64,000 nucleotides of DNA from Acidovorax sp. A1169 (GTDB lineage: Bacteria; Pseudomonadota; Gammaproteobacteria; Burkholderiales; Burkholderiaceae_C). The position numbers and the translations under genes are program-made. The DNA is taken from NCBI RefSeq assembly GCF_030704685.1, contig NZ_JAUZDX010000013.1, positions 62,001 to 126,000 on the forward strand. The letters run 5' to 3'. Within the stretch, counting starts at the first letter, position 1, and every line of letters starts with the position of its first letter. Below the pieces are notes generated by a model, which saw nothing but the letters and a program-made list of their open reading frames with translations, made no database searches and had not been told where the DNA came from. Shown in pieces: positions 52,890 through 61,013 of the stretch.

Positions 52890-53643
52890 GCACGCGCTCC
52901 CACATCCATCGGCCCGAGGCATGGCCACGCACCAGGCTTTGCCGCTCGCCCTGCAGCAGAAAATGCAGAGCATCGAGCCCGTGCGGCAGGCCGCCCGCCT
53001 GGCCTTCGCCCAGCGGCGCATCGTCGTCGAGCGCCTGCAGCACAAAACCTGCTTCGCCCGCCTGCAGGGGCGCCAGCAAGGCGGCCCAGGCGTATTCGGC
53101 TGCGGGCTCGTCGTGGAAGGCCGCGTAGTCGGGCGGCAGCACCTCGTCGTAGCAAACCAGCAGCACCCCGGCCGCGCCCGGAGGTGCATCGCTGAGCAGG
53201 CCCAGGGCTTCGACCACACCGGCCTCGGGCGCACAGTGCGAGGACGCAACGCAGACCGCGTTGGCGCGCATGCCGCGCAAAATGGAATGCTGGGCCCCTA
53301 CGGCGTTGTGCACCGACAGGCCGAAGGCGGTGGGCGACAGGGGTTCATCCAGGGCCTGGGAACGCAGCAGCGCCAGCGCCTTGTCGGCATCGCCATAGCG
53401 CGAGGCCCAGACCACGGGGATGTCGGCGCCCTCTGCGGGCGGCAGCACCGCATCGGCCACGGCAACCGCCATCTTCGCCAGGTGGCCCAGGCGGCGGCGC
53501 GACATGGCGGGCACGTGGGGCAGCTCGACCGCCGTGTCCCCCACGGGGCACACCGGGGCCTTGGCCCACTGCAGCCATTGCTCCTGACTTTGCAGGCCCG
53601 GTGCTATCGCAGCCCACGCCCGAACGGCGAACGCAGCGCGCAC
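52882..53643 (-). CDS. apeC: Ketosynthase-like chain-length factor, ApeC-type
   Basis: The 253-aa protein resembles the N-terminal thiolase half only. SRYGDADKALALLRS and FGLSVHNAVGAQHSILRG are kept. The active-site region reads VASSHCAPEAGVVEAL and the His residues of a full ketosynthase are absent, so it is probably a non-catalytic partner of ApeO. It is the first gene of the operon. A palindrome (CGTGTGT-N5-ACACACG) lies just upstream. Confidence 0.85.
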   Translation of the reverse strand: MRAAFAVRAWAAIAPGLQSQEQWLQWAKAPVCPVGDTAVELPHVPAMSRRRLGHLAKMAVAVADAVLPPAEGADIPVVWASRYGDADKALALLRSQALDEPLSPTAFGLSVHNAVGAQHSILRGMRANAVCVASSHCAPEAGVVEALGLLSDAPPGAAGVLLVCYDEVLPPDYAAFHDEPAAEYAWAALLAPLQAGEAGFVLQALDDDAPLGEGQAGGLPHGLDALHFLLQGERQSLVRGHASGRWMWERVHA

Positions 53644-53669
53644 GGCCCTCTCCTGATTTCATTGGTTAG

Positions 53670-53688
53670 CGTGTGTACGGCACACACG
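53670..53688 (-). promoter_or_regulatory. Palindrome in the APE operon leader/promoter
   Basis: CGTGTGT and ACACACG are exact inverted repeats separated by 5 nt (ACGGC). They lie 26 nt before the first gene of the APE operon, in its only sizeable upstream gap. The dyad could be an operator or a leader stem-loop; no regulator gene is nearby. Confidence 0.4.
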
Positions 53689-53789
53689 AGCCAATTATCT
53701 CAGAAACCCCCTTGGCGGCGACAGTTTTACCGTTACAAAAACACACAAATACCCGCCCTCGCGCGGGTTGCGCGTGATGGCGCAACGGT

Positions 53790-53820
53790 TTAAAAGTTAA
53801 CGCCCACCCGTTCGGGTGGG
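53790..53820 (-). terminator. Intrinsic terminator of the prophage tail operon
   Basis: On the minus strand CCCACCCG-AA-CGGGTGGG forms a stem followed by GCGTTAACTTTT. It separates the phage operon (ending at 53870) from the APE operon (starting at 53643), so the two are separate transcripts. Confidence 0.7.
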
Positions 53821-53869
53821 GCGCTTCGTTGCATCCAGGCGACAAGGGCACCGCAGAGCCCGGCCCGCC

Positions 53870-54178
53870 CTATTCCTCGAACCCGAACCCTACCGCCGAC
53901 ACCCCGGCCGCACTGGCCCGGGCCACCAGGTACTGGCCCGGCCCGACCACGATGGCCGTGCGCTCGAGCACGCCCGAGGGCGGCAGGTACACGTCGTATT
54001 CGATCCACTCCGCATCGGTGGGTGTGGCTGCGGCAGCCAGCGCCACCCGCGCCAGCACGGCCCAGGTGTTGCGGTTGACCAGCGACAGCGTGAGCGTGCC
54101 GGTCAGCGTGGCTGGCTGGTAGAGGGTGGTGGCCGTGGCCGCAGCCAGGTCCAGTGCAAAAAGGCGTCCGTTGGCCAT
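53870..54178 (-). CDS. Phage virion-associated protein, unknown
   Basis: The 102-aa all-beta protein starts MANGRLFALDLAAATATTLY and contains IEYDVYLPPSGVLERTAIVVG, a pattern frequent in small phage tail or decoration proteins. It is the last gene of the phage structural operon, 5 nt after the fibre-like gene. Confidence 0.6.
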   Translation of the reverse strand: MANGRLFALDLAAATATTLYQPATLTGTLTLSLVNRNTWAVLARVALAAAATPTDAEWIEYDVYLPPSGVLERTAIVVGPGQYLVARASAAGVSAVGFGFEE

Positions 54179-54183
54179 GTTGA

Positions 54184-54627
54184 TCAAGCTCCTGAAAGAA
54201 AGAAAACCTTGCTGCGCGACTGCACCGGCGCCCACTGATGCACGCCGGCAACCACGAACAGCGCCAGCGGCCGGGCCTGCACCGGCGACACGGGCAGGCC
54301 GATGGCCCCGCCCGCCTGGGCGCTGACCCAGGCCTGCACCCAGTTCGTGCTAGCCAGGGCCTGGCTGTTGTCGCCCGGGGGCACGGGCGTGGCGGCGGTG
54401 ACAGTGCCGGTCACCGTGACGTTGCCCGTGAAGGACTGGTCCCCCGTGAGGGCGTTGCCGCCGGCCAGGTTGGCCTTGGTGGCCAGGCCGGTGGCAAGCT
54501 GGCCGGTCTGCCCGGCCACGCCGTCGAAGCCCAGCTCGACGCGCTGGAACTCGTCCTTGAGGACCTGCTCGTCCACGCGCTGGCCGGGCAGCGGGTTGAA
54601 GACGCGGTGGTAGAAGGTGTTGGCCAT
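54184..54627 (-). CDS. Phage tail-fibre-like protein
   Basis: The 147-aa protein starts MANTFYHRVFNPLPGQRVDEQVLKDEFQ, typed like phage tail-fibre N-termini (RVELGFDGVAG). A short Thr/Val/Gly beta-helix stretch follows (GNVTVTGTVTAATPVPPG). It is short for a whole fibre and may be a baseplate-to-fibre adaptor. Confidence 0.6.
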   Translation of the reverse strand: MANTFYHRVFNPLPGQRVDEQVLKDEFQRVELGFDGVAGQTGQLATGLATKANLAGGNALTGDQSFTGNVTVTGTVTAATPVPPGDNSQALASTNWVQAWVSAQAGGAIGLPVSPVQARPLALFVVAGVHQWAPVQSRSKVFFLSGA

Positions 54628-54648
54628 GGGAGGGATTCCTTGGGTTGG

Positions 54649-56697
54649 CTATCGGTCCAGGCGCCGCGGCGTGTACACCACCGACACGCTCTGCAGCGTG
54701 TGGGGCAGCTCGTCGCGCGCGGTGCTCACAACGTTCAGGCTGAGGTCGGTGCCCACGCCGTCCAGCCGCACCTTGGAGAGCACGTTGGCCGGCACGCTGT
54801 AGTAGCTCTGGCCGTAGTTGCTCACGCTGTAATAAGCGCCGCCGGCGTTCTGCAGCACGTTGACCACGTCGGTCAGGCCCACCTCGGGCTTGCCCAGGCT
54901 GTACTCGCCCTGCACCAGCAGGCGGCAGGCGCTGCGGTTCTTGCTCTCCAGGTCCACGCGCCGAAAGCGCTTTTTCTCCATCGGGCTCTTGGTGTGGTTG
55001 AAGGCCAGGCGCAGGTAGGCCTGGATCTGCGCGCCGTCGAAGCTGCGGCCCCGGTCGGCCTCGTAGACAAAGCCGTCGTCGCTGCCGAAGAAGTTGCGCG
55101 GCTCGCCGCCCACCACCGCATCGCAGGTGCAGCGCACCGTGCGGCCATAGTCGATGGGCATGAAGGCCAGCGCGCTGCCGCCGTCCGCCGTGGGGATGGG
55201 CGTGACGCTCAGGCTCTCGCCCGTGGCGAAGAACAGGCGCATGCGCTTGTCGGCCCGGTTGACCACCGAGGCCGTGACCTGCCGAGCCTTGAGCAACCGC
55301 TGGATGCGCGAGGACAGCGGCAGCCGCTCGAAGTTGCCGAAGGCCTGCGTGGCGCTGACCACGGCCACGCCCAGGGTGTCGAACACCAGCACACGGCCCA
55401 GGTTCTGCACGCTGCCGCGCTGGGCGCCCACGTCGTCGGCAAAGTTCACGAAGCGCCAGTCGGCACTGCTGCTGCCGTACAGCACCCAGGTGCGCTCGGC
55501 AGCGAACACCATGAGTGCGCCGCCCTCGGCGTCCGAGGGCAGCACCTGGAAGCCTGTGACCACGTCGCCGGCCGCGATCTCGGCGGCGCCCACCACGGCG
55601 GACCAGCGGCAGGGGTCGCCCACGGCACTGTGCTGCACCGAGCCCTCGAAGCTCAAGAACAGGTGGTTCTTGTGCGCCACGCAGTGCACGGGCTTGTCCA
55701 CCGCCATGCCGGTGGCCAGGGGCACCAGCACCTCGCCGTCGAACTCGAAGCCGCGGTTCACGCCATCGGCACCGTAGATGCGCTGCTGCCCGGCGCGGCC
55801 GTTGAAGTTGTAGACCACGGCATCGAGCCGGCCGCCGGGCAACTGGGTGATCGCCGTCTCGGCGCCGCTGGCGGTGGCGGCCACCCCGGCCGTGAAGGCG
55901 CCCGCGGTGAACGGCCCGCCCGACGGCGCCGTGACGATGAAGCGCCCCTTGGCCGTGCCGGCCGCCCAGGTGCCCGACTCGACCACCACGCGCTTGACCA
56001 TCGCGGACACGACCCCCTTGGTGATGTTGGCGCCCACGGCCGGCTCTGCCCCGCTGCCGCCGGTGAAGGCTAGCTCGTGGTGATGGAACACCGGCATCCA
56101 GCCGGTGGCCGAGCTCTTGTAGATGCTGCAGGCCGTGGCGGCCACGTTGTCGCGCCAGGCGTAGACCGTGCCGTTCAATACGGCAATGCCCCGCAGCGGC
56201 CCCGACCCCGGCACGGCGCCAATGGCCGCGCGGTAGTGGTCGGCGGCCAGCGCCGCAAAGGCGTTGTCGTCAAAGCCGTCGATGTCCGAGGCATCGCCGT
56301 CGAACACGCCCACCGGGCTGCCCGCCACCGTGAGCACCTCGCCCACGGCGAATGCGCCCGTGAGCTTTGTCACCACCATCTGCGCCGCATTGCGCAGCGC
56401 CAGCACCAGGGCCGTGGCCCCCGAGGTGGCACCCGCCACCGTCTGCCCCACGGCCATGCCCGTGAAGGCGGTGGCGGCGCGCAGGCATTTGTAGGCCGCA
56501 TCGCTGGGCCGGGGCCGGCCGTCGAAGCGCTCGTAGCCGCCGATGCGCTCATAGCCCTCCAGGGCCGAGCTTTCGTAGTTGATCGCCCCCGTCACCATGC
56601 CCGGACGCAGGGTGAGCTGGGCCGACTCGGCATCGAGCCCGCCCGCGAGCGGGAAATACTGGGTCTTGAGCGCCGGCATGCGCATCTCGCCACTCAT
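54649..56697 (-). CDS. Phage tail/stabilisation-type structural protein
   Basis: The 682-aa, largely beta protein contains KTQYFPLAGGLDAESAQLTLRPG near the start. It also has YNFNGRAGQQRIYGADGVNRGFEF, HCVAHKNHLFLSFEGSVQHSA and WVLYGSSSADWRF, features seen in podovirus tail or head-stabilisation proteins with beta-propeller-like repeats. The ATG at 56697 overlaps the upstream stop by 4 nt. Confidence 0.7.
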   Translation of the reverse strand: MSGEMRMPALKTQYFPLAGGLDAESAQLTLRPGMVTGAINYESSALEGYERIGGYERFDGRPRPSDAAYKCLRAATAFTGMAVGQTVAGATSGATALVLALRNAAQMVVTKLTGAFAVGEVLTVAGSPVGVFDGDASDIDGFDDNAFAALAADHYRAAIGAVPGSGPLRGIAVLNGTVYAWRDNVAATACSIYKSSATGWMPVFHHHELAFTGGSGAEPAVGANITKGVVSAMVKRVVVESGTWAAGTAKGRFIVTAPSGGPFTAGAFTAGVAATASGAETAITQLPGGRLDAVVYNFNGRAGQQRIYGADGVNRGFEFDGEVLVPLATGMAVDKPVHCVAHKNHLFLSFEGSVQHSAVGDPCRWSAVVGAAEIAAGDVVTGFQVLPSDAEGGALMVFAAERTWVLYGSSSADWRFVNFADDVGAQRGSVQNLGRVLVFDTLGVAVVSATQAFGNFERLPLSSRIQRLLKARQVTASVVNRADKRMRLFFATGESLSVTPIPTADGGSALAFMPIDYGRTVRCTCDAVVGGEPRNFFGSDDGFVYEADRGRSFDGAQIQAYLRLAFNHTKSPMEKKRFRRVDLESKNRSACRLLVQGEYSLGKPEVGLTDVVNVLQNAGGAYYSVSNYGQSYYSVPANVLSKVRLDGVGTDLSLNVVSTARDELPHTLQSVSVVYTPRRLDR

Positions 56698-57392
56698 GCC
56701 AGGGGCCTCGCACCGAAACCCGGGCGTGGCAGCTGCGACTGCGCCAGCGCCGAGAAGCCCATGCTGTAGTTCTGCTCGGCGCGCTGGTAGACCTCGCTGG
56801 CCGCGTCGAAGCCGCCGTACTCGCGCAGCGCGCGCCAGCCGATGAGGTTGTGAAAGCGCGCCGGCAGGGCCGGCTCGTCGGCGTCGAGCACCATGTCCAC
56901 CACGTCCTTCACATAGGCCGCGCGCACCATGTGCGCCGCGTCGGGCGTGGGGCCCACCAGCAGCTCGCCGCCGGGCGCCATGCTCCAGCACTGCAGCGCG
57001 CCCGGCGCATGCACACCCACCAGAAAGCGCTGGCGGAACGCCTCGTAGTCGAGCCACGCCAGCGCATGCTCGCTCACCTGCCCATCGGCCACGCGCCAGG
57101 CGCTGGGGCGGTAGCCGTCGGCCGCGGGCTTCCAGGCGGCAAAGTCGGCAAGGGCAAAGCCCGGGGCAGCGGCCTCGGGCACCATCAGCATGGCACCGGC
57201 CGCCACCTGGCCCAGCGCCTCGCCGCGGCGAAACAGCCAGGACTCGTGCGCCAGCGCGATGTCGCGCCAGGCCCAGTTCACCCACTCGAACACGCGGGCA
57301 TCGTCGCCACTGGCCGTGGTGGCCGATGCCGGCGGGCCGCCGGACAAGCCGCTCTCGCGCTTGACAGCCCGGGCCAGTTGCAGGAAGTTCAT
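56694..57392 (-). CDS. Phage adaptor/connector protein
   Basis: The 232-aa protein starts MNFLQLARAVKRESGLSGG and continues VFEWVNWAWRDIALAHESWLFRRG. This layout is common to podoviral head-tail adaptor proteins, which start with a helix followed by WVNxAWxDI. It lies between the capsid group and the long tail protein, as expected for a connector. Confidence 0.7.
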   Translation of the reverse strand: MNFLQLARAVKRESGLSGGPPASATTASGDDARVFEWVNWAWRDIALAHESWLFRRGEALGQVAAGAMLMVPEAAAPGFALADFAAWKPAADGYRPSAWRVADGQVSEHALAWLDYEAFRQRFLVGVHAPGALQCWSMAPGGELLVGPTPDAAHMVRAAYVKDVVDMVLDADEPALPARFHNLIGWRALREYGGFDAASEVYQRAEQNYSMGFSALAQSQLPRPGFGARPLA

Positions 57393-57410
57393 GGTGCGCG
57401 CCCTCCCCGC

Positions 57411-57752
57411 TCAGCTCTTGCGTTGCAGGGGGAAGCGGGGCTTGTCCACCCAGCGCATCCTGTCGATGTTCTCAGGCTCCTCGGGGTCGGCCTCGCGCAC
57501 CGTGTAGGCCAGGCCTTCGATGTGGTCGGCCATCTCCACCGGCACGCGCACCCAGCGCTCGCGCTGGATCTGGATCTGGTAGTTGTTGAGCCCGAAGAAC
57601 GGCTGCTGCGGCTCGTGCAGCTCGCCCTTGAAGAGCTTGATCTCGCAGGTCTGGCCCGAGAAGCCGTGCTGCTGCACGGCCACGTCGATATCGGTGTCTG
57701 TGCCGGCGGTGGGTTCGGCCAATGTGGCGGCCTTGGGTTGTGCTTTTGCCAT
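57411..57752 (-). CDS. Phage structural-operon protein, unknown
   Basis: The 113-aa protein has a disordered Ala/Thr N-terminus and a compact C-terminal part (EIKLFKGELHEPQQPFFGLN, RVPVEMADHIEGLAYTV, RMRWVDKPRF). The position between capsid and adaptor genes suggests a small head protein. The family was not recognised. Confidence 0.6.
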   Translation of the reverse strand: MAKAQPKAATLAEPTAGTDTDIDVAVQQHGFSGQTCEIKLFKGELHEPQQPFFGLNNYQIQIQRERWVRVPVEMADHIEGLAYTVREADPEEPENIDRMRWVDKPRFPLQRKS

Positions 57753-57815
57753 GGGGGATGTTCCTTCCAAAGAAGGGGCCGGCAGCGTGCCGGCCCGGGG
57801 GTTGCTATGCCAGGG

Positions 57816-58808
57816 TCAGGCGGACACGCCGTGCTCGATTCGGGTCATCCAGGCGTCGTTCAGGATCGCCGCCGCCGACCACATCTTGAAAGCCACATGC
57901 CCGCGCTGGCCCATGGGGTCGCTGTCGCTGGGCTTGGGGTTCACCACGATGGGCGTGAGGCCCGAGCCCGATGCCGACAGGTTCACCGTGGCATAGGCCT
58001 CCTTGCCGACGATGACCGACTGGTACACGTCCACCGCCGTGCCGCCCAGCATGCCGTTCAGCGTGGCATTGCCGGCGTTGACCAGCGGCGCGTACAGCGT
58101 GGACGAGACGAAGCGGATGTTCTCGAACGAGCCGATCTCGTTCTCGCACAGCGGCTTGAAGGTGCCATAGTTCTGGATGCGCGTGTAGCCGGCCGGGAAG
58201 AACGCCGGGTTCTGCAGGTCCATCTCCACGTTGGGGTGCACGAAGCACACGTAGCACGGCGGGATGGGCAGCGTGCCCACGCCATCGGTGGCGTTGAGCA
58301 CGGTGGTCAGCGCCCGCGCGTCCTGCGCCTTGAGCTGGCGGATCGCGCGGCGCGCCACGTTGGCCGTCATGGTCGTGTTCACCGTGTTGCGCGCCACGCC
58401 GTTGGCGTACAGCACCTGCGTGCCGGCCTTGATGGTGTTGTACAGGATCAGCTCCTGCGTCTGGCCCGCGGTCTCGCCCAGCGAGGCGCTCAGTTCGCTG
58501 AGCACCGGGTCTTCGTGCGTGTCGGCGATCACGTCGGTGATCTGCACGCGCTGGCCGTACTGCTCCAGGTTGGCCGACACGTCGGTGCTGGTGATGTTGC
58601 CCTGCACGGGCGTCACGCCCTCGGTCAGCGGCGTGGTGGTGGGTGCCAGGCGGCCATAGCGGCGCCACTTGACCACCTTGGTCTTGCCCTTGGGCACGGC
58701 AGTCACCACGGCAAACTTGGCCATGTTCAGGGAGGGCTGGGCACGCTCCAGCATCTTGTCTACCGCATAGGCGGCGGTACGGGGGGTGATGTCACCGTAA
58801 ACGGTCAT
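57816..58808 (-). CDS. Major capsid protein, N4-gp56 family
   Basis: The 330-aa HK97-fold capsid protein of the N4-gp56 family starts MTVYGDITPRTAAYAVDKMLERAQP. It includes LTEGVTPVQGNITSTDVSANLEQYGQ as the family's early loop, VIADTHEDPVLSELSASLGE and PPCYVCFVHPNVEMDLQN. The length fits the family. It is preceded by the scaffold-like gene. Confidence 0.88.
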   Translation of the reverse strand: MTVYGDITPRTAAYAVDKMLERAQPSLNMAKFAVVTAVPKGKTKVVKWRRYGRLAPTTTPLTEGVTPVQGNITSTDVSANLEQYGQRVQITDVIADTHEDPVLSELSASLGETAGQTQELILYNTIKAGTQVLYANGVARNTVNTTMTANVARRAIRQLKAQDARALTTVLNATDGVGTLPIPPCYVCFVHPNVEMDLQNPAFFPAGYTRIQNYGTFKPLCENEIGSFENIRFVSSTLYAPLVNAGNATLNGMLGGTAVDVYQSVIVGKEAYATVNLSASGSGLTPIVVNPKPSDSDPMGQRGHVAFKMWSAAAILNDAWMTRIEHGVSA

Positions 58809-58895
58809 ATCGATTGCTCCTCATCGGGAAAATTGGGTGTGGGTGTCCAGGCGCTGCGGGTGGCCGCAGCGCCTGTCATGGAGCGCATGGGGGCG

Positions 58896-59990
58896 TCAGC
58901 CCGCGCGCGTCAGGCGCTGGCGCCGAAAGAAGTCCAGCGACGCCTCGAAGTCGTCCTCAGGGGGCAGCCCGCCCTTGGCGCCGCTGGCGCGCGAAGGCAG
59001 GCCCGCCGCCGACTGCAGCCGCGCGGCATTGGCGCTGGCGCGCTGGGCGGCCGGCTGCTGGGGGTAGTGGGCAATGGGCGCACGGCCCGCGCGGCGCAGG
59101 TGCGCGTCGTAGGCGTCCATCACCGCAATGGCCTCACCCGGGTCCTGCCCCTGGTAGAAGGCCGCCTGTATGGGCTGCGGCTGGGTGTGGATCCAGGCGC
59201 TGAAATCCGTGCTGCGCACCACCTCCACGGCATTCGGGTAGGTGGATTGGAAGGTCTGCATCGCGGCCTCGTAGGCGGCGCTGCGTTGCTCCTGCGCGCG
59301 CTGCTCCTGCTCGGCGCGCAGGCCGTGCAACGGCTCGACCATGCGGGCGGCGGTCTGCTCGGCCACCGTCGCGGCCTTCGCATCCACGGCCTGCAGGGCC
59401 TGCTGCACGGCGCCCACCAGCCCATGCAGCTCGGGGAACTGCTGCACCTTCTGGGACAGCTCGGCCAGCCGGGCTGCGGCGGCGGATCCATCCGCGGCAG
59501 CGCCCGGCGCGGCCTTGCCGCTGCCCTTGAGTTGTGCGTTCTCCTGCAGCAGGCGGTCGCGCTCGGCCCGCGCCTGGTTCAGGTAGCGGTTGAGCTGGCC
59601 CACGCGGCCCATCTCGCTGCGCGCCTTGTGCAGCTCTTCCTGCGTGCGGCGCAGCAGCTCGGCGGGGTCGGGGTTGCCGTCCCTGCCTGCGTGTTGCGCG
59701 GCGCTGGATGCAGGTGCGCGCGCACGGGTCTGCGCAGCGTCGGTGCCTGTGGCTTCGGCGCCCATCGCCGCTGCTGCGAGCATGCCCCCGTCAGGGCCTG
59801 CCGGCATGGCGGTGGTGGGCGCCTGCACCTGGGCATCCGCACCCGTTTCCGCACGCTCCTGGCGCAGCGCATCCAGCGCCTGCGCCATCTGGTCTTCGGC
59901 ATCGAGCGCGCCGGCTGCGCGCTCGCCGGGTTCGAGGCTGGCGGCGGTGGTGGAGTGGTTGCTGTTGCTGCTGCTGTCGGTGGCGTTCAT
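58896..59990 (-). CDS. Phage scaffold-like protein
   Basis: The 364-aa, low-complexity helical protein is rich in Ala/Gln/Glu, with a coiled coil (ELLRRTQEELHKARSEMG, LNQARAERDRLLQENAQL). The C-terminus is basic (FFRRQRLTRAG), typical of scaffolding proteins that contact the capsid protein. The ATG at 59990 is chosen by operon position. It is the first gene of the structural operon, after a terminator at 60146. Confidence 0.7.
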   Translation of the reverse strand: MNATDSSSNSNHSTTAASLEPGERAAGALDAEDQMAQALDALRQERAETGADAQVQAPTTAMPAGPDGGMLAAAAMGAEATGTDAAQTRARAPASSAAQHAGRDGNPDPAELLRRTQEELHKARSEMGRVGQLNRYLNQARAERDRLLQENAQLKGSGKAAPGAAADGSAAAARLAELSQKVQQFPELHGLVGAVQQALQAVDAKAATVAEQTAARMVEPLHGLRAEQEQRAQEQRSAAYEAAMQTFQSTYPNAVEVVRSTDFSAWIHTQPQPIQAAFYQGQDPGEAIAVMDAYDAHLRRAGRAPIAHYPQQPAAQRASANAARLQSAAGLPSRASGAKGGLPPEDDFEASLDFFRRQRLTRAG

Positions 59991-60145
59991 GGTGCGGTCT
60001 ATCCTTCTTCGGCATGGCCCGCGCGGGCCAGAGGCAGTGGTGGTTGCTGACACCGGGCACATCGCCCGTGAAAGCAATGTCCGCGAAGAGGCGACCGCGC
60101 TGAAGGGGTGGCATATATGCCGCACACCATGGCAACAAACAGGCG

Positions 60146-60170
60146 AAAAAAAGCCCGCTCGAAGCGGGCT
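60146..60170 (-). terminator. Intrinsic terminator after the toxin-immunity group
   Basis: On the minus strand AGCCCGCT-TCG-AGCGGGCT is followed by six to seven T. It ends transcription from 60217 and separates the immunity genes from the phage structural operon. Confidence 0.9.
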
Positions 60171-60216
60171 GCCCATGGTTCACGCAGAGACGGGTCTATT
60201 CGATCCCCGGAAAGTT

Positions 60217-60507
60217 CTAGTCGATGAACGAGACCACCAACCCGTTGGGGTCTGCAGGCATGCCGTTGGCCTTGCAGTGCTCCAGGTAGCCTGCCCAGAA
60301 CCGGCGCACCTGATCGTCCAGGCTCGGCGGGAACTGCATCTGCGCGGCCACCATGTCCTGCCACGACCCCTCGTCGCCATACACCTGCGCCAGCCGGGGC
60401 TGCATGGCGACCAGCGCCTCGTCCTGTTCCTCGCTCAACTGCCCCATCACATCCAGAAAATAGCTGTCCAGCAGCCTCAGAAACGGCTTGCCTGCGTAGC
60501 GGTCCAT
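60217..60507 (-). CDS. Small protein behind the immunity gene, unknown
   Basis: The 96-aa acidic, helical protein starts MDRYAGKPFLRLLDSYFLDV with AAGGAGGAA 6 nt upstream of the ATG. It contains VRRFWAGYLEHCKANGMPADPNG. It lies 89 nt after the probable immunity gene and before a terminator. Orphan immunity-like genes often trail polymorphic toxin genes, but the family was not recognised. Confidence 0.6.
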   Translation of the reverse strand: MDRYAGKPFLRLLDSYFLDVMGQLSEEQDEALVAMQPRLAQVYGDEGSWQDMVAAQMQFPPSLDDQVRRFWAGYLEHCKANGMPADPNGLVVSFID

Positions 60508-60596
60508 CGCATTCCTCCTTGGGTTTATCGGGTGCAGACGAAATTCCCCCCTGGGCACCCGACACTCCAAGATCGGGCGATCACAAATCAGAAAAA

Positions 60597-61013
60597 TCAA
60601 CCGCCCAAAGCATCCCTGCCGCCACCGAAGCGACGGAAAAACACAGCATCCGGCCATTCGTCGTCGTAGGCCTCCAAAATGCTATGCAAGGCAGTCGACA
60701 TCTTTCTGGAGTGGAATTCAGAATTCTCCTGCTGAGCAAACGCCAGGATTTCCGGCCAACGAAGCTCTCGCATGCAATACCCTATGGCGGTATCCGAAAA
60801 GCATACCTCGCCCTGCCGCCCGCCATACCGCTGCCGACGGATGTCGTCCATGAGCAGCTGCGCCAACTGCTGGCGGTGCTGAGCGTTGCGCTGCAAAAAA
60901 CCCAGCAGTTCCTCGTACAAAGGCTCCATCTCATCTTCGCCGGTTTCAGCGTAGTTCACGGCGCGGAATTTTTGACACAACCTATTGAAATTTTCGATGA
61001 TGAGATCATTCAT
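60597..61013 (-). CDS. Probable immunity protein
   Basis: The 138-aa acidic helical protein starts at an ATG overlapping the toxin stop by 4 nt (ATGA); a start 12 nt upstream at 61025 is also possible. It contains MEPLYEELLGFLQRNAQHRQ and GYCMRELRWPEILAFAQQEN, similar in style to immunity proteins with an RHS/CDI toxin partner. The tight coupling behind a toxin-like C-terminus is the main evidence. Confidence 0.65.
   Translation of the reverse strand: MNDLIIENFNRLCQKFRAVNYAETGEDEMEPLYEELLGFLQRNAQHRQQLAQLLMDDIRRQRYGGRQGEVCFSDTAIGYCMRELRWPEILAFAQQENSEFHSRKMSTALHSILEAYDDEWPDAVFFRRFGGGRDALGG

Noticed and set aside
35581-53800. tRNA-Arg as attachment site for the prophage on the right
   Set aside because: They are 18 kb apart with the APE locus between, and no copy of the tRNA 3' end was found next to the phage genes.
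56850-60050. Plus-strand frame of over 1000 codons through the phage region
   Set aside because: It runs antisense across several minus-strand phage genes with clear family matches, including the N4-gp56 capsid; its composition is of shadow type.
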